Made by a program: the position numbers and the translations under genes. Positions 14,857 through 24,093 of a stretch of DNA of 36,889 nt are shown here, piece after piece. The notes beneath the pieces are model-generated. The model saw nothing but the letters and a program-made list of their open reading frames with translations, was not told the origin of the DNA and did not search any database. Source of the DNA: DASXTB01 sp036505615 (GTDB lineage Bacteria; Acidobacteriota; UBA6911; JACQSX01); the NCBI GenBank assembly GCA_036505615.1, contig DASXTB010000106.1, positions 1-36,889 on the forward strand. The letters run 5' to 3'. Each line of letters starts with the position of its first letter. Position 1 is the stretch's first letter.

Positions 14857-17354
14857 TAGAACAAGGTTTTTTGAATTTCGTCGATCACTTCATCGGTACT
14901 GCGGGAGCGCGACTGACCAGACAAGTCGATCTCCTTGCGCTCCAGCTTCTTCAAGATCTCGCGGGCCCGCCGCAAAACGGGCGACGGAAGCCCAGCCATG
15001 CGCGCTACTTCGATGCCATAGCTTTTGTCGGCGTTGCCCGGCACAACCTTGTGGAAAAATACGATGTCGTCGCCCGATTCCTTTACCGTAACGCAGAAGT
15101 TCCTGACTCCACCGTAGAGCCGTTCCAGCTTGGTCAACTCGTGGTAGTGCGTGGCGAAGAGTGTTTTTGCCTTGCGCGTCAGGTCGTTGTGAAGGAATTC
15201 AGCTACCGCCCATGCAATCGACAATCCGTCGAATGTCGCCGTTCCACGTCCCAATTCATCGAGTAATATCAAGCTGCGAGGCGTCGCGTTGTTTAGGATG
15301 TTCGCAGTTTCAATCATCTCCACCATGAAGGTGGACCGCCCCCGCGCCAGGTTGTCCGAAGCACCCACGCGAGTAAAGATTTGGTCAACCAGACCCACCG
15401 TAGCCGAGTCAGCCGGGACGAAGGACCCCATCTGCGCCAAAATGACTATCAAGGCATTCTGACGCAGAAATGTCGATTTTCCGCCCATGTTGGGGCCGGT
15501 GATCAGCAGGATCTGGCTGGCATCGTTGTCAGCATAAAGATCGTTTGGAGTGAATGGCTGGTCGTCTCGCTGCTCCAAAACCGGATGCCTTCCGCCCCGG
15601 ATTGCAATCAGGGTAGAGTTATCCACGACAGGACGAACGTAGCGGTAACGATGAGCCGCCTCGGCAAATGAGGCCAGCGCATCCAGCTCAGCGACGGCGG
15701 CGGCGGTGGCTTGAACCCGCCGGTGTTCTGCCGCCACCTGGCGGCGCAGGCTGGTGAAGAGTTCCTTTTCCAGCTCCAGGATCCGTTCCTCGGCGGTTAA
15801 AACCTTCTCTTCGTACTCTTTCAACTCCGGCGTGATGAACCGCTCGGCATTGGCCAGCGTCTGCTTTCGCATGTAGTCAGGCGGCACCAGGGCCAGATGA
15901 GGACGTGTAACCTCGATAAAGTAGCCAAAAACCTGGTTGTATTTGACCTTCAGCGAGGTGATTCTAGTTCTCTCGCGTTCTCGGTTTTCAATCGCGGCGA
16001 TGTAACTTTTGCCATCTCGCTGGATTCCCCGCAGCTCGTCCAACTCCGCGTTGTAGCCGTCTCGGATGATTCCCCCATCCTGTATAGAAACGGGCGGATT
16101 GTCGGCGACGGAGGCTTCCAGAAGTCCGGCAACATCTTCCAGCGGGTCCAGTGTGCCGCCCAACCGGCAAAGAGGTTCGGACTCGCTTTTGGCCAGTGTG
16201 TCCTTAAGCTGGGGAAGCTGCTTCAGGGAAGCAGCCAGCGAAACCAAGTCGCGGGGATTGGCCAGCCCCAACGTTATTTTGGACAACAGCCGGTCCAGAT
16301 CTTGGATTTCAGACAGGAGATCGACAATCTCGCGCCGAAAAATTACGTTTTCCTTGAGTCTCTCCACGGAGTCCTGGCGGCGTGAAATGGTTCGTAAATC
16401 CAGGCTGGGGCGCAGCAGCCACTCCTTAAGAAGACGCGCTCCCATTCCCGTCTGCGTAAAATCGAGAATGGAAAATAGAGTCCACTTACGGGAGCCATCA
16501 ACGGCTTGCACCAGTTCCAGGTTGGCGACACTTGAGGCGTCCATTCTCAAAAAATCCGTCGCTCGTAGATATGCGGGATTGCGAATGTGATCCAGAGCAG
16601 CCTTCTGCGTCTTTCTCAGGTACCGAATCAATCCTGCAGCGGCGCACACAGCCAAGCTGCCTGATGGAACTCCAAAACCATCCAAAGTCGCCACCCTGAA
16701 TTGCTCCTCCAAAACGCTCGCAGCCCGATCGTTGTGGAAAGTCCAGTCGTCGACGCCAGTGACATTTGTAAAATCCTGCAACCTGGTCGAGTGCAAAAAT
16801 TGGGAGCGAAGCGTTTCCGGCACTAAAATTTCGGCAGGGGAAAATGAAGAGAGAAGAGACAGGACATCCTCCTGGAAGTTTTCCCCGGTGAGATCACTGA
16901 GGGTGAGGTGTCCGGTCGAAAGATCGACCAGCGCAATTCCCGCAGAACTGAGAGAAAAATGAAGAGCTGCCAGATAGTTATGACTCTTGGGCTCAAGTAG
17001 AAGATCATCCGTGATCGTCCCAGGTGTAACCACTCGGATGACCTCGCGCTTGACGATTCCAACCGCTGTTCGCGGGTCTTCGACCTGTTCGCAAATGGCC
17101 ACACGATGGCCGTTTTTTATCAGTCTGGCAATGTATCCTGCCACCGAGTGATAGGGAACGCCGCACATCGGGACCGGGATGCCATTCTTGTCTCGATTAC
17201 GGGATGTCAGGGTAATCTCCAGTTCGCGCGCAGCCTGGACGGCGTCATCGAAGAACATCTCGTAAAAATCGCCCATTCGGAAAAATAGCAGCGCATCGGG
17301 ATACTCCCGTTTGATCTCGTGGTACTGCCGCATCATCGGGGTAAGGGAATCCAT
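14856..17354 (-). CDS. mutS: DNA mismatch repair protein MutS
   Basis: This 832-residue MutS recognises mismatches and recruits MutL. The mismatch-binding Phe-x-Glu motif is F30-Y31-E32 (GDFYEMF). The connector, lever and clamp domains follow; the ATPase has Walker A GPNMGGKST near residue 620, then the FTRVGASDNLARGRSTFMVE and LDELGRGTATFDGLS blocks and FATHYHEL. The C-terminus is short but normal. The start MDSLTPMMRQYHEIK is the standard MutS opening. It is transcribed toward the GT genes, with a MITE-like element between. No mutL is in the window. Confidence 0.97.
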   Translation of the reverse strand: MDSLTPMMRQYHEIKREYPDALLFFRMGDFYEMFFDDAVQAARELEITLTSRNRDKNGIPVPMCGVPYHSVAGYIARLIKNGHRVAICEQVEDPRTAVGIVKREVIRVVTPGTITDDLLLEPKSHNYLAALHFSLSSAGIALVDLSTGHLTLSDLTGENFQEDVLSLLSSFSPAEILVPETLRSQFLHSTRLQDFTNVTGVDDWTFHNDRAASVLEEQFRVATLDGFGVPSGSLAVCAAAGLIRYLRKTQKAALDHIRNPAYLRATDFLRMDASSVANLELVQAVDGSRKWTLFSILDFTQTGMGARLLKEWLLRPSLDLRTISRRQDSVERLKENVIFRREIVDLLSEIQDLDRLLSKITLGLANPRDLVSLAASLKQLPQLKDTLAKSESEPLCRLGGTLDPLEDVAGLLEASVADNPPVSIQDGGIIRDGYNAELDELRGIQRDGKSYIAAIENRERERTRITSLKVKYNQVFGYFIEVTRPHLALVPPDYMRKQTLANAERFITPELKEYEEKVLTAEERILELEKELFTSLRRQVAAEHRRVQATAAAVAELDALASFAEAAHRYRYVRPVVDNSTLIAIRGGRHPVLEQRDDQPFTPNDLYADNDASQILLITGPNMGGKSTFLRQNALIVILAQMGSFVPADSATVGLVDQIFTRVGASDNLARGRSTFMVEMIETANILNNATPRSLILLDELGRGTATFDGLSIAWAVAEFLHNDLTRKAKTLFATHYHELTKLERLYGGVRNFCVTVKESGDDIVFFHKVVPGNADKSYGIEVARMAGLPSPVLRRAREILKKLERKEIDLSGQSRSRSTDEVIDEIQKTLF

Positions 17355-17436
17355 AAGTCCCAGTGGGCAATTATCGGGAGCAAGAATACCAGTTAACTGC
17401 CCGGCAAGTCAGCATCACGTCAAACAGGGGTCAAAA

Positions 17437-17580
17437 GCCCGTCCCCCTGGCGGGACGGGCGGCAGAGAGCTCATCGCAAATCTCCAGCGATCTGTCGCCC
17501 CCCCACAGTGGGGCGGGCTGGAAATTCTAATAGTATTCTCGTTATCCCAGGGCTACGCTGCGCTTCGCCCTGGGCCAGAC
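17437..17580. repeat. Cluster of GC-rich palindromes (CCCAGGGC family)
   Basis: Three stem-loops stand between mutS and tsaB, which are divergent: GCCCGTCCC/GGGACGGGC (17437-17460), a weaker CGCCCC/GGGGCG (about 17500-17515), and CCCAGGGC/GCCCTGGG (17546-17574, loop TACGCTGCGCTTC). The same stems, rearranged as one large palindrome, recur at 26353-26576. The gap upstream of tsaB (17355-17680) holds nothing else I recognise. Confidence 0.7.
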
Positions 17581-17680
17581 GCTAACGCCCTCCTGCGGCG
17601 GGCTGGTTTTTTCTAATGATCTGGGTCCTTTGTGCCTCAGTGTTGAATGTTTGTGCTATAAGCAATCAACGTACCGTGAT

Positions 17681-18424
17681 ATGGGAAAACAACATACCGC
17701 TTCACCACTGACCGTCGACGCGGCTGCCAGCGGCGCGCCGCTGATCCTTGCGGCCGACACCACGTCGCGGCGGGGAGGGGTATGTTTATCGCGCGCCCAT
17801 TCTGTAGTCTGCGAGATGAACGCAGACGCCGGTCTCACATTCTCAGAAAAGCTGCTTGAGATGATCGATTTTGTGTTGCATGTGCCCGGGATCAGACTTG
17901 AGGAGCTAAATGCGCTCGCGGTTACCACAGGCCCCGGATCCTTTACCGGACTGCGTGTCGGTATCTCAACGATGAAAGCCCTGGCCCTGCGAACAGGCTG
18001 CCCTCTGGTGGGAGTAACGACGTTGGATGCGCTGGCTGAAAGCGTCGCTGAATCGGGAAGGGTGGCTCCGTTTATGGACGCTCGCCGGCGCCAGGTCTTT
18101 GCCGCGCTGTACGAGAAAAATTCTCCGCACGCGGCTCCAGTCCTGCTGCGTGAAGGTGAGGCGACTGCTCCTGACCAGTGGATTGCTTCGCTTGGACAAA
18201 AGCAGGTCAAATTCGTGGGGGACGGAACTTTGTTGTATCGAGATTTAATCGAGCAGGCCGGCCATATTGTGACCAATTCAGACTTCTTCTTAGCGCGCGC
18301 TACAGCAGCAGCCGCGCTGCGGCGCTTATGTGCCGGCCAGATCCTTCCAGCAGATCTTTTGGACGCATACTACATCCGTCCGTCCGACGCGGAGTTGAAT
18401 CGCGCCGAGCGCAAACAGGAATGA
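17681..18424 (+). CDS. tsaB: tRNA threonylcarbamoyladenosine biosynthesis protein TsaB
   Basis: TsaB is the non-catalytic ASKHA-fold partner of TsaD in the complex that transfers the threonylcarbamoyl group to A37. With the ATG at 17681 the protein is 247 residues. After a 20-residue extension comes LILAADTTSRRGGVCL, then LNALAVTTGPGSFTGLRVG with ISTMKALAL, the family signature, and LLDAYYIRPSDAE at the end. An upstream in-frame start at 17630 is less likely because it adds 17 Cys- and Tyr-rich residues. It is followed after 3 bases by the RimI-like gene. The tsaC partner is at 6300; tsaD and tsaE are not in the window. Confidence 0.93.
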   Translation: MGKQHTASPLTVDAAASGAPLILAADTTSRRGGVCLSRAHSVVCEMNADAGLTFSEKLLEMIDFVLHVPGIRLEELNALAVTTGPGSFTGLRVGISTMKALALRTGCPLVGVTTLDALAESVAESGRVAPFMDARRRQVFAALYEKNSPHAAPVLLREGEATAPDQWIASLGQKQVKFVGDGTLLYRDLIEQAGHIVTNSDFFLARATAAAALRRLCAGQILPADLLDAYYIRPSDAELNRAERKQE

Positions 18425-18427
18425 CAC

Positions 18428-19003
18428 GTGCGTAAAGAAAGTCTACTATTTACATTCCCTGTGCGATTGAAAACCTTTCTGCCCGATCATGTCAGTGCTG
18501 TATTGATGCTGGAAAGGAAGTGCGGGTTGGAAGTATGGCGGGGACAAGACTATATGAACCTGCTGCTGGGGGACCCGCATTTCCACGGCTTCGTCGCAAC
18601 CGTTGCCGATGACCGAGCACCAACAGAGGGAGCGTCTCAGCAGCAAGGCGGTACCGCTGGACAGGGAATCGAAGATCGGGTAGTCGGGGGCAACGAACAA
18701 ATCGTGGGGTTCATTGCGGGCCGCATTCTTCCGCCCAACACTGAGATTTATAAGCTGGCAGTAGAATCAGGACACCAGAGGCAGAAAATTGGGAGCCGCT
18801 TGCTGGAGCGCTTCATCGGCATCGCCTGGAGCCGCGGCGTGACCGATTGCTTTTTGGAGGTGCGCCCATCCAACAAAGGCGCCATTGCCTTCTACCACCT
18901 TCATGGCTTTGTAGAACACAGCACTCGCAGCACCTACTACAAGCAACCTCCTGAGGATGCGCTGGTAATGCTGCTGAAGTTAAAGAGGGCCGATGTCAAA
19001 TAG
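18428..19003 (+). CDS. RimI-like GNAT N-acetyltransferase
   Basis: This GNAT enzyme would acetylate a protein N-terminus (ribosomal protein S18 in the case of RimI) using acetyl-CoA. The GTG start at 18428 lies 3 bases after the tsaB stop, the common tsaB-rimI arrangement. The acetyl-CoA-binding motif is QRQKIGSRLLERFI (about 118-131), followed by FLEVRPSNKGAIAFYHLHGF. At 191 residues it is about 40 longer than usual RimI; the excess is a Gln/Gly-rich insertion of roughly residues 57-90 (TEGASQQQGGTAGQG) between two early strands. The gene overlaps the next by 11 bases. Confidence 0.85.
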   Translation: MRKESLLFTFPVRLKTFLPDHVSAVLMLERKCGLEVWRGQDYMNLLLGDPHFHGFVATVADDRAPTEGASQQQGGTAGQGIEDRVVGGNEQIVGFIAGRILPPNTEIYKLAVESGHQRQKIGSRLLERFIGIAWSRGVTDCFLEVRPSNKGAIAFYHLHGFVEHSTRSTYYKQPPEDALVMLLKLKRADVK

Positions 19004-21503
19004 AAGTACTACCGCGGGAAGAGAGGCGGCGGCGATTGCCGCCCTGAGACCCAAAGCTCTTCTGTGCCTCGGGTTCTTTCTGTTTCTGTGCTCCGATGTC
19101 CGTTCCCAACAGGAGACGGCGTCGCGGCAGCGTCAGGCCTTAAAGGACCTTGCTACTTCCTTTTCCATGATGAGCGTAGCCGCCCATCCCGATGATGAGG
19201 ACGCCGAAGCGCTTACCATGATGCGCATGAAGTGGGGAGTGCGAGCCTCGGTCGTTGTCAGCAACTATGGCGAAGGGGGCCAGAACGCGATCGGCCCGGA
19301 ACTTTATGAAGATTTAGGGGCGCTGCGTTATAGCGAGTTACGCGCCGCGGCATCGGGTTATAGCGTTTCGCGTGTCTTGTCGCTCGGCTTTGTCGACTTC
19401 GGTTTTTCAAAAACGGCGGAGGAAACTTTTCAATTCTGGGGCGGGAAGCAGGAAGTAGTCGACCGCCTGGTAGCGGCGATTCGCAGCGAAAGGCCGATGG
19501 TGATCATTACCAATCATTCGGCGGAGCCGAGGCGTAACAGTCAGAACCAGGAGAACCAGGAACATGGCAATCACCGGGCCGTCGCTATCGCCCTTAAGGA
19601 TGCATTTCGGCTGGCCGCTCAGCCGGGGTACCGGCCCGACCTCGGCGTTGCGTGGAAGACGCTTCGCTTGTTTCAGGCACAACAACAGACGAAGGAAGCC
19701 GCCGTAGTATTACACGTCGGGGAAGTGGAGCCGCTAACCGGCAGGACCTACTCTGAGATTGCACGCAGCGCCTATCTCCAGCATGCCTCTCAAGGCCCCT
19801 GGCAGATTCCCTATATTCGACCACGGGATCGCTACTACAAGCTTTGGGATTCGGCGTCTCCGGAGAATTTGAGCGGGGCCGACAATTTTTTTACCGGCTT
19901 GGAGCAACCGTTCCTGCCCGAGATCGGGATGAACCTGCGCATCATTCAGAAGCGCTTCCAGAATCTCGCAGACACGCACGTGCTGCCAGACGCGAGCCCT
20001 GCGTTGAGGCAGATCCAACAGGACCAGCGGGAACTGGAGAGATTGCGTCGCGGGTTGGCGGGACAATTCTCTGGCGAGAAACGGGAAAAAATCCGGTCTT
20101 CGATCGAAGAAGTAGCCGGCCGTTTGAGGGCCGCAAAGGGAGAGATCGCGGGGCTACGAGTGACCTGGGACTTAACGCCCGTTTCGGAAGAAGCCGCATC
20201 GAAAGTGAAGACAGGCGGCGAAGTTGATCGACTGTTTCATTCTCGGCCCGTCAATGAAGCTGTAGCCGGTGACTGGGCGGTATTTCGACTCGGTATTGCA
20301 AGTCCTTTGGCGCTAAAGCTGAACCTGGCTAAAGCTCAGTGGCCCAAAGGTTGGTCGGAGACTGGAACTATCGAAGGGCCGTCGGCCGCCTCGGTTTGGA
20401 CAATTTATGGAGTAGCGCGCGTATCGAGCGACGCCGACGTTACTGAGCCTTTTCGCTACTTTTACAAGAAGGAGCATTTGCCGCAGATTTCGTGGCGCCT
20501 GGATTTCTCCGATGGTCCCGTTGAGATTCCATTTGAGTGGACGGTTTCGCCCAGGGTATTTCCGCGGCTGGAAATTTCGGTGTCGCCGGATCACTGGTTG
20601 GTATGGCAAGAGATGAAAACAACGGCGACCGTCCGCTTGACTAACCACACCATGGAGACATTGGAAGGAACTTTGAGCGGAGCTGGCGCCGCTGCGCAAA
20701 ATGCCAGGGTCCAAGTGGCGCCAAACCGGACGCAGACGGTCCACTGGCCTTTGGCATTTAGAAGCGGGAATGCAACGAATGAGGTGATTCGTTTTGAAGG
20801 CGCGGATGGCACGCGCGCATCAGCTGAAGTTCGGGAAAGACCGGGCGATCTGAGACTGGGTCGCACCGGTAAAATAGGGTTATTGCGTCACACCGATTCA
20901 TCTACAGAAGAGGCTCTGAAAAACCTGGGCGTGTCTTACCAGATCATTACTCGCGACCAACTGCTTTCGGGCGATTTATCGCAATATCAGACCATTCTTG
21001 TGGACCATCGTGCCTACGTGTTGATTCCCGAACTGGTGGAGAACAACGAGCGCTTGTTGAACTATGCCCGCAACGGTGGAAACTTGGTGGTTTTCTACCA
21101 GCGTGCGGGAGAGTTCAACACAGAGAATGGATTCCCTCAACTGGCGCCCTACCCGCTGCATGTTTCAAGCAAGCGAGTAACGGTTGAGGAAGCTCCGGTA
21201 CGAATTCTTCTCCCGGAGCACGCGCTGCTGCATCGGCCGAATACCATCGCGCCGAGCGATTTTGAGGGCTGGGTGCAGGAGCGCGGGCTCTATTTTCCGG
21301 ACAAGTGGGACTCTCGGTATCAGGCTTTGCTTTCCACCAACGATCCCGGCGAAGGGCCGCTAAGCGGCGGGTTGCTAGCGGCCTCGGTTGGAAAGGGAAC
21401 TTATGTTTACACCTCGTACGTGTGGTATCGGCAGTGGAAAGAACTGAACAACGGCGCGTTTCGAATGCTGGCCAACCTGTTAAGCTTCGGGAATGGTGAA
21501 TAG
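18993..21503 (+). CDS. Secreted PIG-L family deacetylase, large multidomain form
   Basis: The 836-residue protein has a signal or anchor segment (KALLCLGFFLFLCSDVRS, 21-38) and a PIG-L/LmbE zinc deacetylase domain with the AHPDDE motif (64-69) and the third metal ligand in HGNHRAVAIAL (191-201). PIG-L enzymes deacetylate N-acetylglucosamine-type sugars. The middle section (about 350-620) is beta-rich and resembles NPCBM/NEW3-like accessory domains, and the last 200 residues look like a class-I amidotransferase-like fold (KIGLLRHTDSSTEEALKNLG, then YARNGGNLVVFYQR). Similar fused proteins are frequent in Acidobacteriota (recollection). The start overlaps the acetyltransferase gene by 11 bases, so it is read from the tsaB transcript although the functions differ. 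Substrate unknown. Confidence 0.88.
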   Translation: MSNRSTTAGREAAAIAALRPKALLCLGFFLFLCSDVRSQQETASRQRQALKDLATSFSMMSVAAHPDDEDAEALTMMRMKWGVRASVVVSNYGEGGQNAIGPELYEDLGALRYSELRAAASGYSVSRVLSLGFVDFGFSKTAEETFQFWGGKQEVVDRLVAAIRSERPMVIITNHSAEPRRNSQNQENQEHGNHRAVAIALKDAFRLAAQPGYRPDLGVAWKTLRLFQAQQQTKEAAVVLHVGEVEPLTGRTYSEIARSAYLQHASQGPWQIPYIRPRDRYYKLWDSASPENLSGADNFFTGLEQPFLPEIGMNLRIIQKRFQNLADTHVLPDASPALRQIQQDQRELERLRRGLAGQFSGEKREKIRSSIEEVAGRLRAAKGEIAGLRVTWDLTPVSEEAASKVKTGGEVDRLFHSRPVNEAVAGDWAVFRLGIASPLALKLNLAKAQWPKGWSETGTIEGPSAASVWTIYGVARVSSDADVTEPFRYFYKKEHLPQISWRLDFSDGPVEIPFEWTVSPRVFPRLEISVSPDHWLVWQEMKTTATVRLTNHTMETLEGTLSGAGAAAQNARVQVAPNRTQTVHWPLAFRSGNATNEVIRFEGADGTRASAEVRERPGDLRLGRTGKIGLLRHTDSSTEEALKNLGVSYQIITRDQLLSGDLSQYQTILVDHRAYVLIPELVENNERLLNYARNGGNLVVFYQRAGEFNTENGFPQLAPYPLHVSSKRVTVEEAPVRILLPEHALLHRPNTIAPSDFEGWVQERGLYFPDKWDSRYQALLSTNDPGEGPLSGGLLAASVGKGTYVYTSYVWYRQWKELNNGAFRMLANLLSFGNGE

Positions 21504-21521
21504 CGCGCGGATTCGCGCTAT
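21500..21521 (+). terminator. Possible stem-loop at end of PIG-L gene
   Basis: ATAGCGCG/CGCGCTAT, an 8-bp perfect stem with a six-base loop overlapping the stop codon of the deacetylase gene. No T-run follows, so termination is uncertain. Confidence 0.35.
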
Positions 21522-21652
21522 CTCAAAATTGTGAAACCATGGGGGACACTGGGAACACGGGGAATTTACCGATTCCTTTATCAAAAAGATTTAGTGCCAA
21601 TTTCGGGAGCGCTTAATCCCCGTGTTCTCAGTGTCCCCCGTGGTTCATAGCT
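21522..21652. repeat. Inverted-repeat element, GGGGACACTGGGAACAC family
   Basis: The left arm, 21532-21566 (GAAACCATGGGGGACACT, then GGGAACACGGGGAA), and the right arm, 21615-21650, are reverse complements with few mismatches; the loop is AT-rich. The words GGGGACACT/GGGAACACG have a 9-base period. It fills the gap between the PIG-L and MFS genes and is closely related to the element at 35181-35360. Confidence 0.8.
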
Positions 21653-21667
21653 TTGGGACACCTGTTT

Positions 21668-22963
21668 ATGACCCAAACCTCCGCATTTCCGGCAAGAAAA
21701 TCCGGCCCTATTCTGGCGTTGTTGTTCGGAATTCTTTTCATTGGTGTCGTAGACAACCAGGTGGTTCTGCCGATTCTCAGTCTCATCGCCGCTACGGTGC
21801 ATCGGCCTGTGGCGGAGCTGGGCTGGGCGGTTACCGGATATGCCTTGGCCGCGGCGGTGCAGAATCTGCTGTTTGGCCCGCTCTCAGATTACTTCGGAAG
21901 AAAACCAGTGGTGCTCTTCGGACTGGCTGGTTTCGCGCTCTCGGCTTATCTGCTCAGTCTGGCCTCACTGTTTTCTACGTTCCTCATTTTGCGCGCGCTG
22001 ATGGGATTGTTTGCCGGGATCCTGAGCACCTGCGTTACTGCTTACGTGGGGGACTATTTTCCATATGCTGTGCGCGGCCGCGCCATGGGTACGGTCATGG
22101 CTTCCTATTTTGCCGCTCTTGTGGCAGGAGTGCCGCTGGGAGCCGTGATCGCAGATCGTTGGGACTGGCACTGGATTTTTCGCGGAACGTCGTTGCTTGC
22201 AGCGCTGCTTGTCCTGCTGACCGCCTCCATCCTGCCCCGTCTCCACGGCAGCCGCGGCAAATCCGTCGAAAGCCCGACTAAGGCTGCAGCAAAGAGAACA
22301 GGTCAAGGTGAAAGCGGGGCAGGCAAACTCGAGGCCCCGCCGACAGAGGCGATACGTTGGAACACGCGCGAACACTTCGAGCGGTATCGCCATTATTTGA
22401 GCTCGCCGGAGAAACTGTCTGCTCTGATAAGCGGCTCCTTTGTCTCGGGGGCCACGCTGGCGCTTCTGACCTTTGTCAGCCCCTGGTTGATGCGGGCCTA
22501 TTCGCTGAGCGCCTCCAAAGTGGGCCTTGTCTTTCTTCTGGCCGGAACCGCTTCTGTCGTGGCTTCGCCTCTTTCGGGCTGGCTCTCGGATCTTTTCGGC
22601 AAGCGGCGGCTGTTTTTGTCCAGCAGTTTTGTAAATGCCTTTCTGGTGCTGCTGTTGCCGTGGGCGGGCGGAATGAAAAAGCTGATGCCGTTGTTCTTTG
22701 CTGTGGCGCTAGCGATCGCTTTTCGTCAGACCGCGCAACAGACGCTGATTACCGAACTGACTCCTACCCACGGGCGAGGGAGCTTTGTCGCCTTGCGGAA
22801 TTGCTTCTCACAAGCCGGAATCGGCCTCTCGGTATTTTTGGCGTCCTTTCTTTTCCAGAGGTATGGATTTCAGGGGGTAGTGATCTTTTCCGCCGTGCAA
22901 TCTGTCTTGGCGGCCTGTTTTTTCTTTGCCGTCCGAGAACCGGCGCTGGCATCGAGTTCCTAA
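21668..22963 (+). CDS. MFS transporter
   Basis: This 431-residue major facilitator is of the drug/metabolite efflux type. Twelve hydrophobic segments are visible in two halves. Motif A occurs twice: GPLSDYFGRKPVVLFG after TM2 and GWLSDLFGKRRLFL after TM8. The central cytoplasmic loop (about 190-235) is charged and low in complexity (KSVESPTKAAAKRTGQGES). The ATG at 21668 is preferred to an in-frame TTG 15 bases upstream that lies at the edge of the inverted-repeat element. Substrate cannot be inferred; no regulator is adjacent. Confidence 0.9.
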   Translation: MTQTSAFPARKSGPILALLFGILFIGVVDNQVVLPILSLIAATVHRPVAELGWAVTGYALAAAVQNLLFGPLSDYFGRKPVVLFGLAGFALSAYLLSLASLFSTFLILRALMGLFAGILSTCVTAYVGDYFPYAVRGRAMGTVMASYFAALVAGVPLGAVIADRWDWHWIFRGTSLLAALLVLLTASILPRLHGSRGKSVESPTKAAAKRTGQGESGAGKLEAPPTEAIRWNTREHFERYRHYLSSPEKLSALISGSFVSGATLALLTFVSPWLMRAYSLSASKVGLVFLLAGTASVVASPLSGWLSDLFGKRRLFLSSSFVNAFLVLLLPWAGGMKKLMPLFFAVALAIAFRQTAQQTLITELTPTHGRGSFVALRNCFSQAGIGLSVFLASFLFQRYGFQGVVIFSAVQSVLAACFFFAVREPALASSS

Positions 22964-23276
22964 GAGGGAGCCAGGGATCTCCGCAGAAAGTAAGCGGCGG
23001 ATCGCCGCAGATTTTCGGGGATACAAAAATGGGTCTCCGTGGTGTCCGTTGTGTCCGTAGCGGTTAAAAAACCACAAGGGACACTAAGGACACAGCGCTT
23101 TCGCAGGTTGGAAGGGGAACTCCAGGAAAATTGACCGCAAATTTGCCGTTTCGCTAAAAGTCCAGGCTGCCGCCCATCCGCATCTAAACGCCACTCAAGT
23201 CGCTATTTTGCCGCTCATGGGAAAAGAGAGCCCCACCGGGCTCTCTAGGTTTAGTCTGGGCGTCGAGGTGGCAAGT
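22964..23276. other. Intergenic leader of the ABC gene group
   Basis: This 313-base gap between the MFS and ABC ATPase genes holds a GGACAC-family inverted repeat (about 23032-23098: TGTCCGTTGTGTCCGTAGCGG, A-run, then AAGGGACACTAAGGACACAG), then about 120 bases with no recognised feature, then a perfect hairpin at 23225-23246. The promoter of the ABC group is expected here but no convincing -35/-10 pair was seen. Confidence 0.5.
23225..23246 (+). promoter_or_regulatory. Leader hairpin AGAGAGCCC/GGGCTCTCT before ABC ATPase gene
   Basis: A perfect 9-bp stem with loop CACC, 30 bases upstream of the ATG at 23277. There is no T-run, so it is more likely an mRNA leader structure than a terminator. 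It makes an upstream in-frame start at 23208 unlikely. Confidence 0.45.
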
Positions 23277-24056
23277 ATGGACAGCTTGGCGACCGGCAAT
23301 GTCGTGAAACTTGAGAATATTCAGAAATCCTACAGACTGGGGAAGGTTGAAGTCCCGGCGCTCCGGGATGTCAGCCTGGAGATTTACCAGGGCGACTTCA
23401 TCGCTCTGGCGGGCGCTTCGGGCAGCGGCAAGACGACGCTGTTGAATCTAATCGGATGTATTGACAAGCCTACTCGGGGACGCCTGGTGTTAAACGGAGC
23501 CGACGTCACAGAGACACCACTGCATAAGCTGGCATCAGTGCGCAGCAGGACTCTCGGCTACATTTTCCAGACCTTCAATCTGCTGCCGGTTTTGACTGCG
23601 TTCGAAAACGTGGAATACCCGCTACTGCTCTCGGGCATGGCCAAAGCGCAAAGGAATGATCGCGTCTGGAAATGGCTCGAGCAGGTGGGACTGCAGGCGC
23701 AGGCACGCCAACGGCCCGACCAACTCTCCGGCGGCCAACGGCAGCGAGTGGCCATGGCGCGCGCCATGGTCACCGAGCCAAAGCTGGTGCTGGCCGATGA
23801 ACCAACGGCAAATCTTGATTCAGAGACTGCCCTGGAAATACTAGATCTGCTGGAGCAAATCAATCGCCAGACGGCCACAATTTTTTTGTTTGCAACGCAT
23901 GATCCGCAAATCATCGAACGGGCCAGGCGCCAAGTACGCCTGCGCGACGGCCAAATCCTGAGCGACCAGTATTCAAACTATTACACCGCAGAAGGTAACA
24001 AAGAATTGAATCCGGCTGTAGCGGCGACCGCGTGTGGCCGCCGGTTTGTCCAGTGA
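23277..24056 (+). CDS. ABC transporter ATP-binding protein, LolD/MacB type
   Basis: This 259-residue ATPase of the LolD/FtsE/MacB group would energise the adjacent FtsX-like permease. Walker A is GASGSGKT (46-53), Q-loop FQTFNLLP (97-104), signature LSGGQRQR (150-157), Walker B LVLADEPTANLD (170-181), switch His H208 in FATHDP. The FQTFNLLP and ENVEYPLLL elements are typical of the MacB/LolD group. The C-terminal 15 residues (PAVAATACGRRF) are translated from a REP-like sequence, so the tail is probably not functional. It is followed 89 bases later by the permease. The ATG at 23277 gives a normal family N-terminus. Confidence 0.93.
   Translation: MDSLATGNVVKLENIQKSYRLGKVEVPALRDVSLEIYQGDFIALAGASGSGKTTLLNLIGCIDKPTRGRLVLNGADVTETPLHKLASVRSRTLGYIFQTFNLLPVLTAFENVEYPLLLSGMAKAQRNDRVWKWLEQVGLQAQARQRPDQLSGGQRQRVAMARAMVTEPKLVLADEPTANLDSETALEILDLLEQINRQTATIFLFATHDPQIIERARRQVRLRDGQILSDQYSNYYTAEGNKELNPAVAATACGRRFVQ
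24019..24044. repeat. Degenerate REP copy in the ABC ATPase 3' end
   Basis: TAGCGGCGACCGCGTGTGGCCGCCGG resembles the REP at 10234-10261 in the same orientation with small indels. It faces the second copy at 24070-24093, forming an inverted REP pair. Confidence 0.5.
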
Positions 24057-24069
24057 TGGAGAGTAAACG

Positions 24070-24093
24070 CGGGCGGCCACGCAGGGCCGCCCG
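24070..24093. repeat. REP-like palindrome CGGGCGGCC/GGCCGCCCG
   Basis: A perfect 9-bp stem with loop ACGCAG between the ATPase and permease genes. It is the inverted relative of the 10237 element; the one stem difference is compensated on the other arm. Confidence 0.7.

Noticed and set aside
22357..23067. A 236-codon plus-strand frame overlapping the MFS gene
   Set aside because: It is out of frame with a clear 12-helix transporter and has atypical composition.
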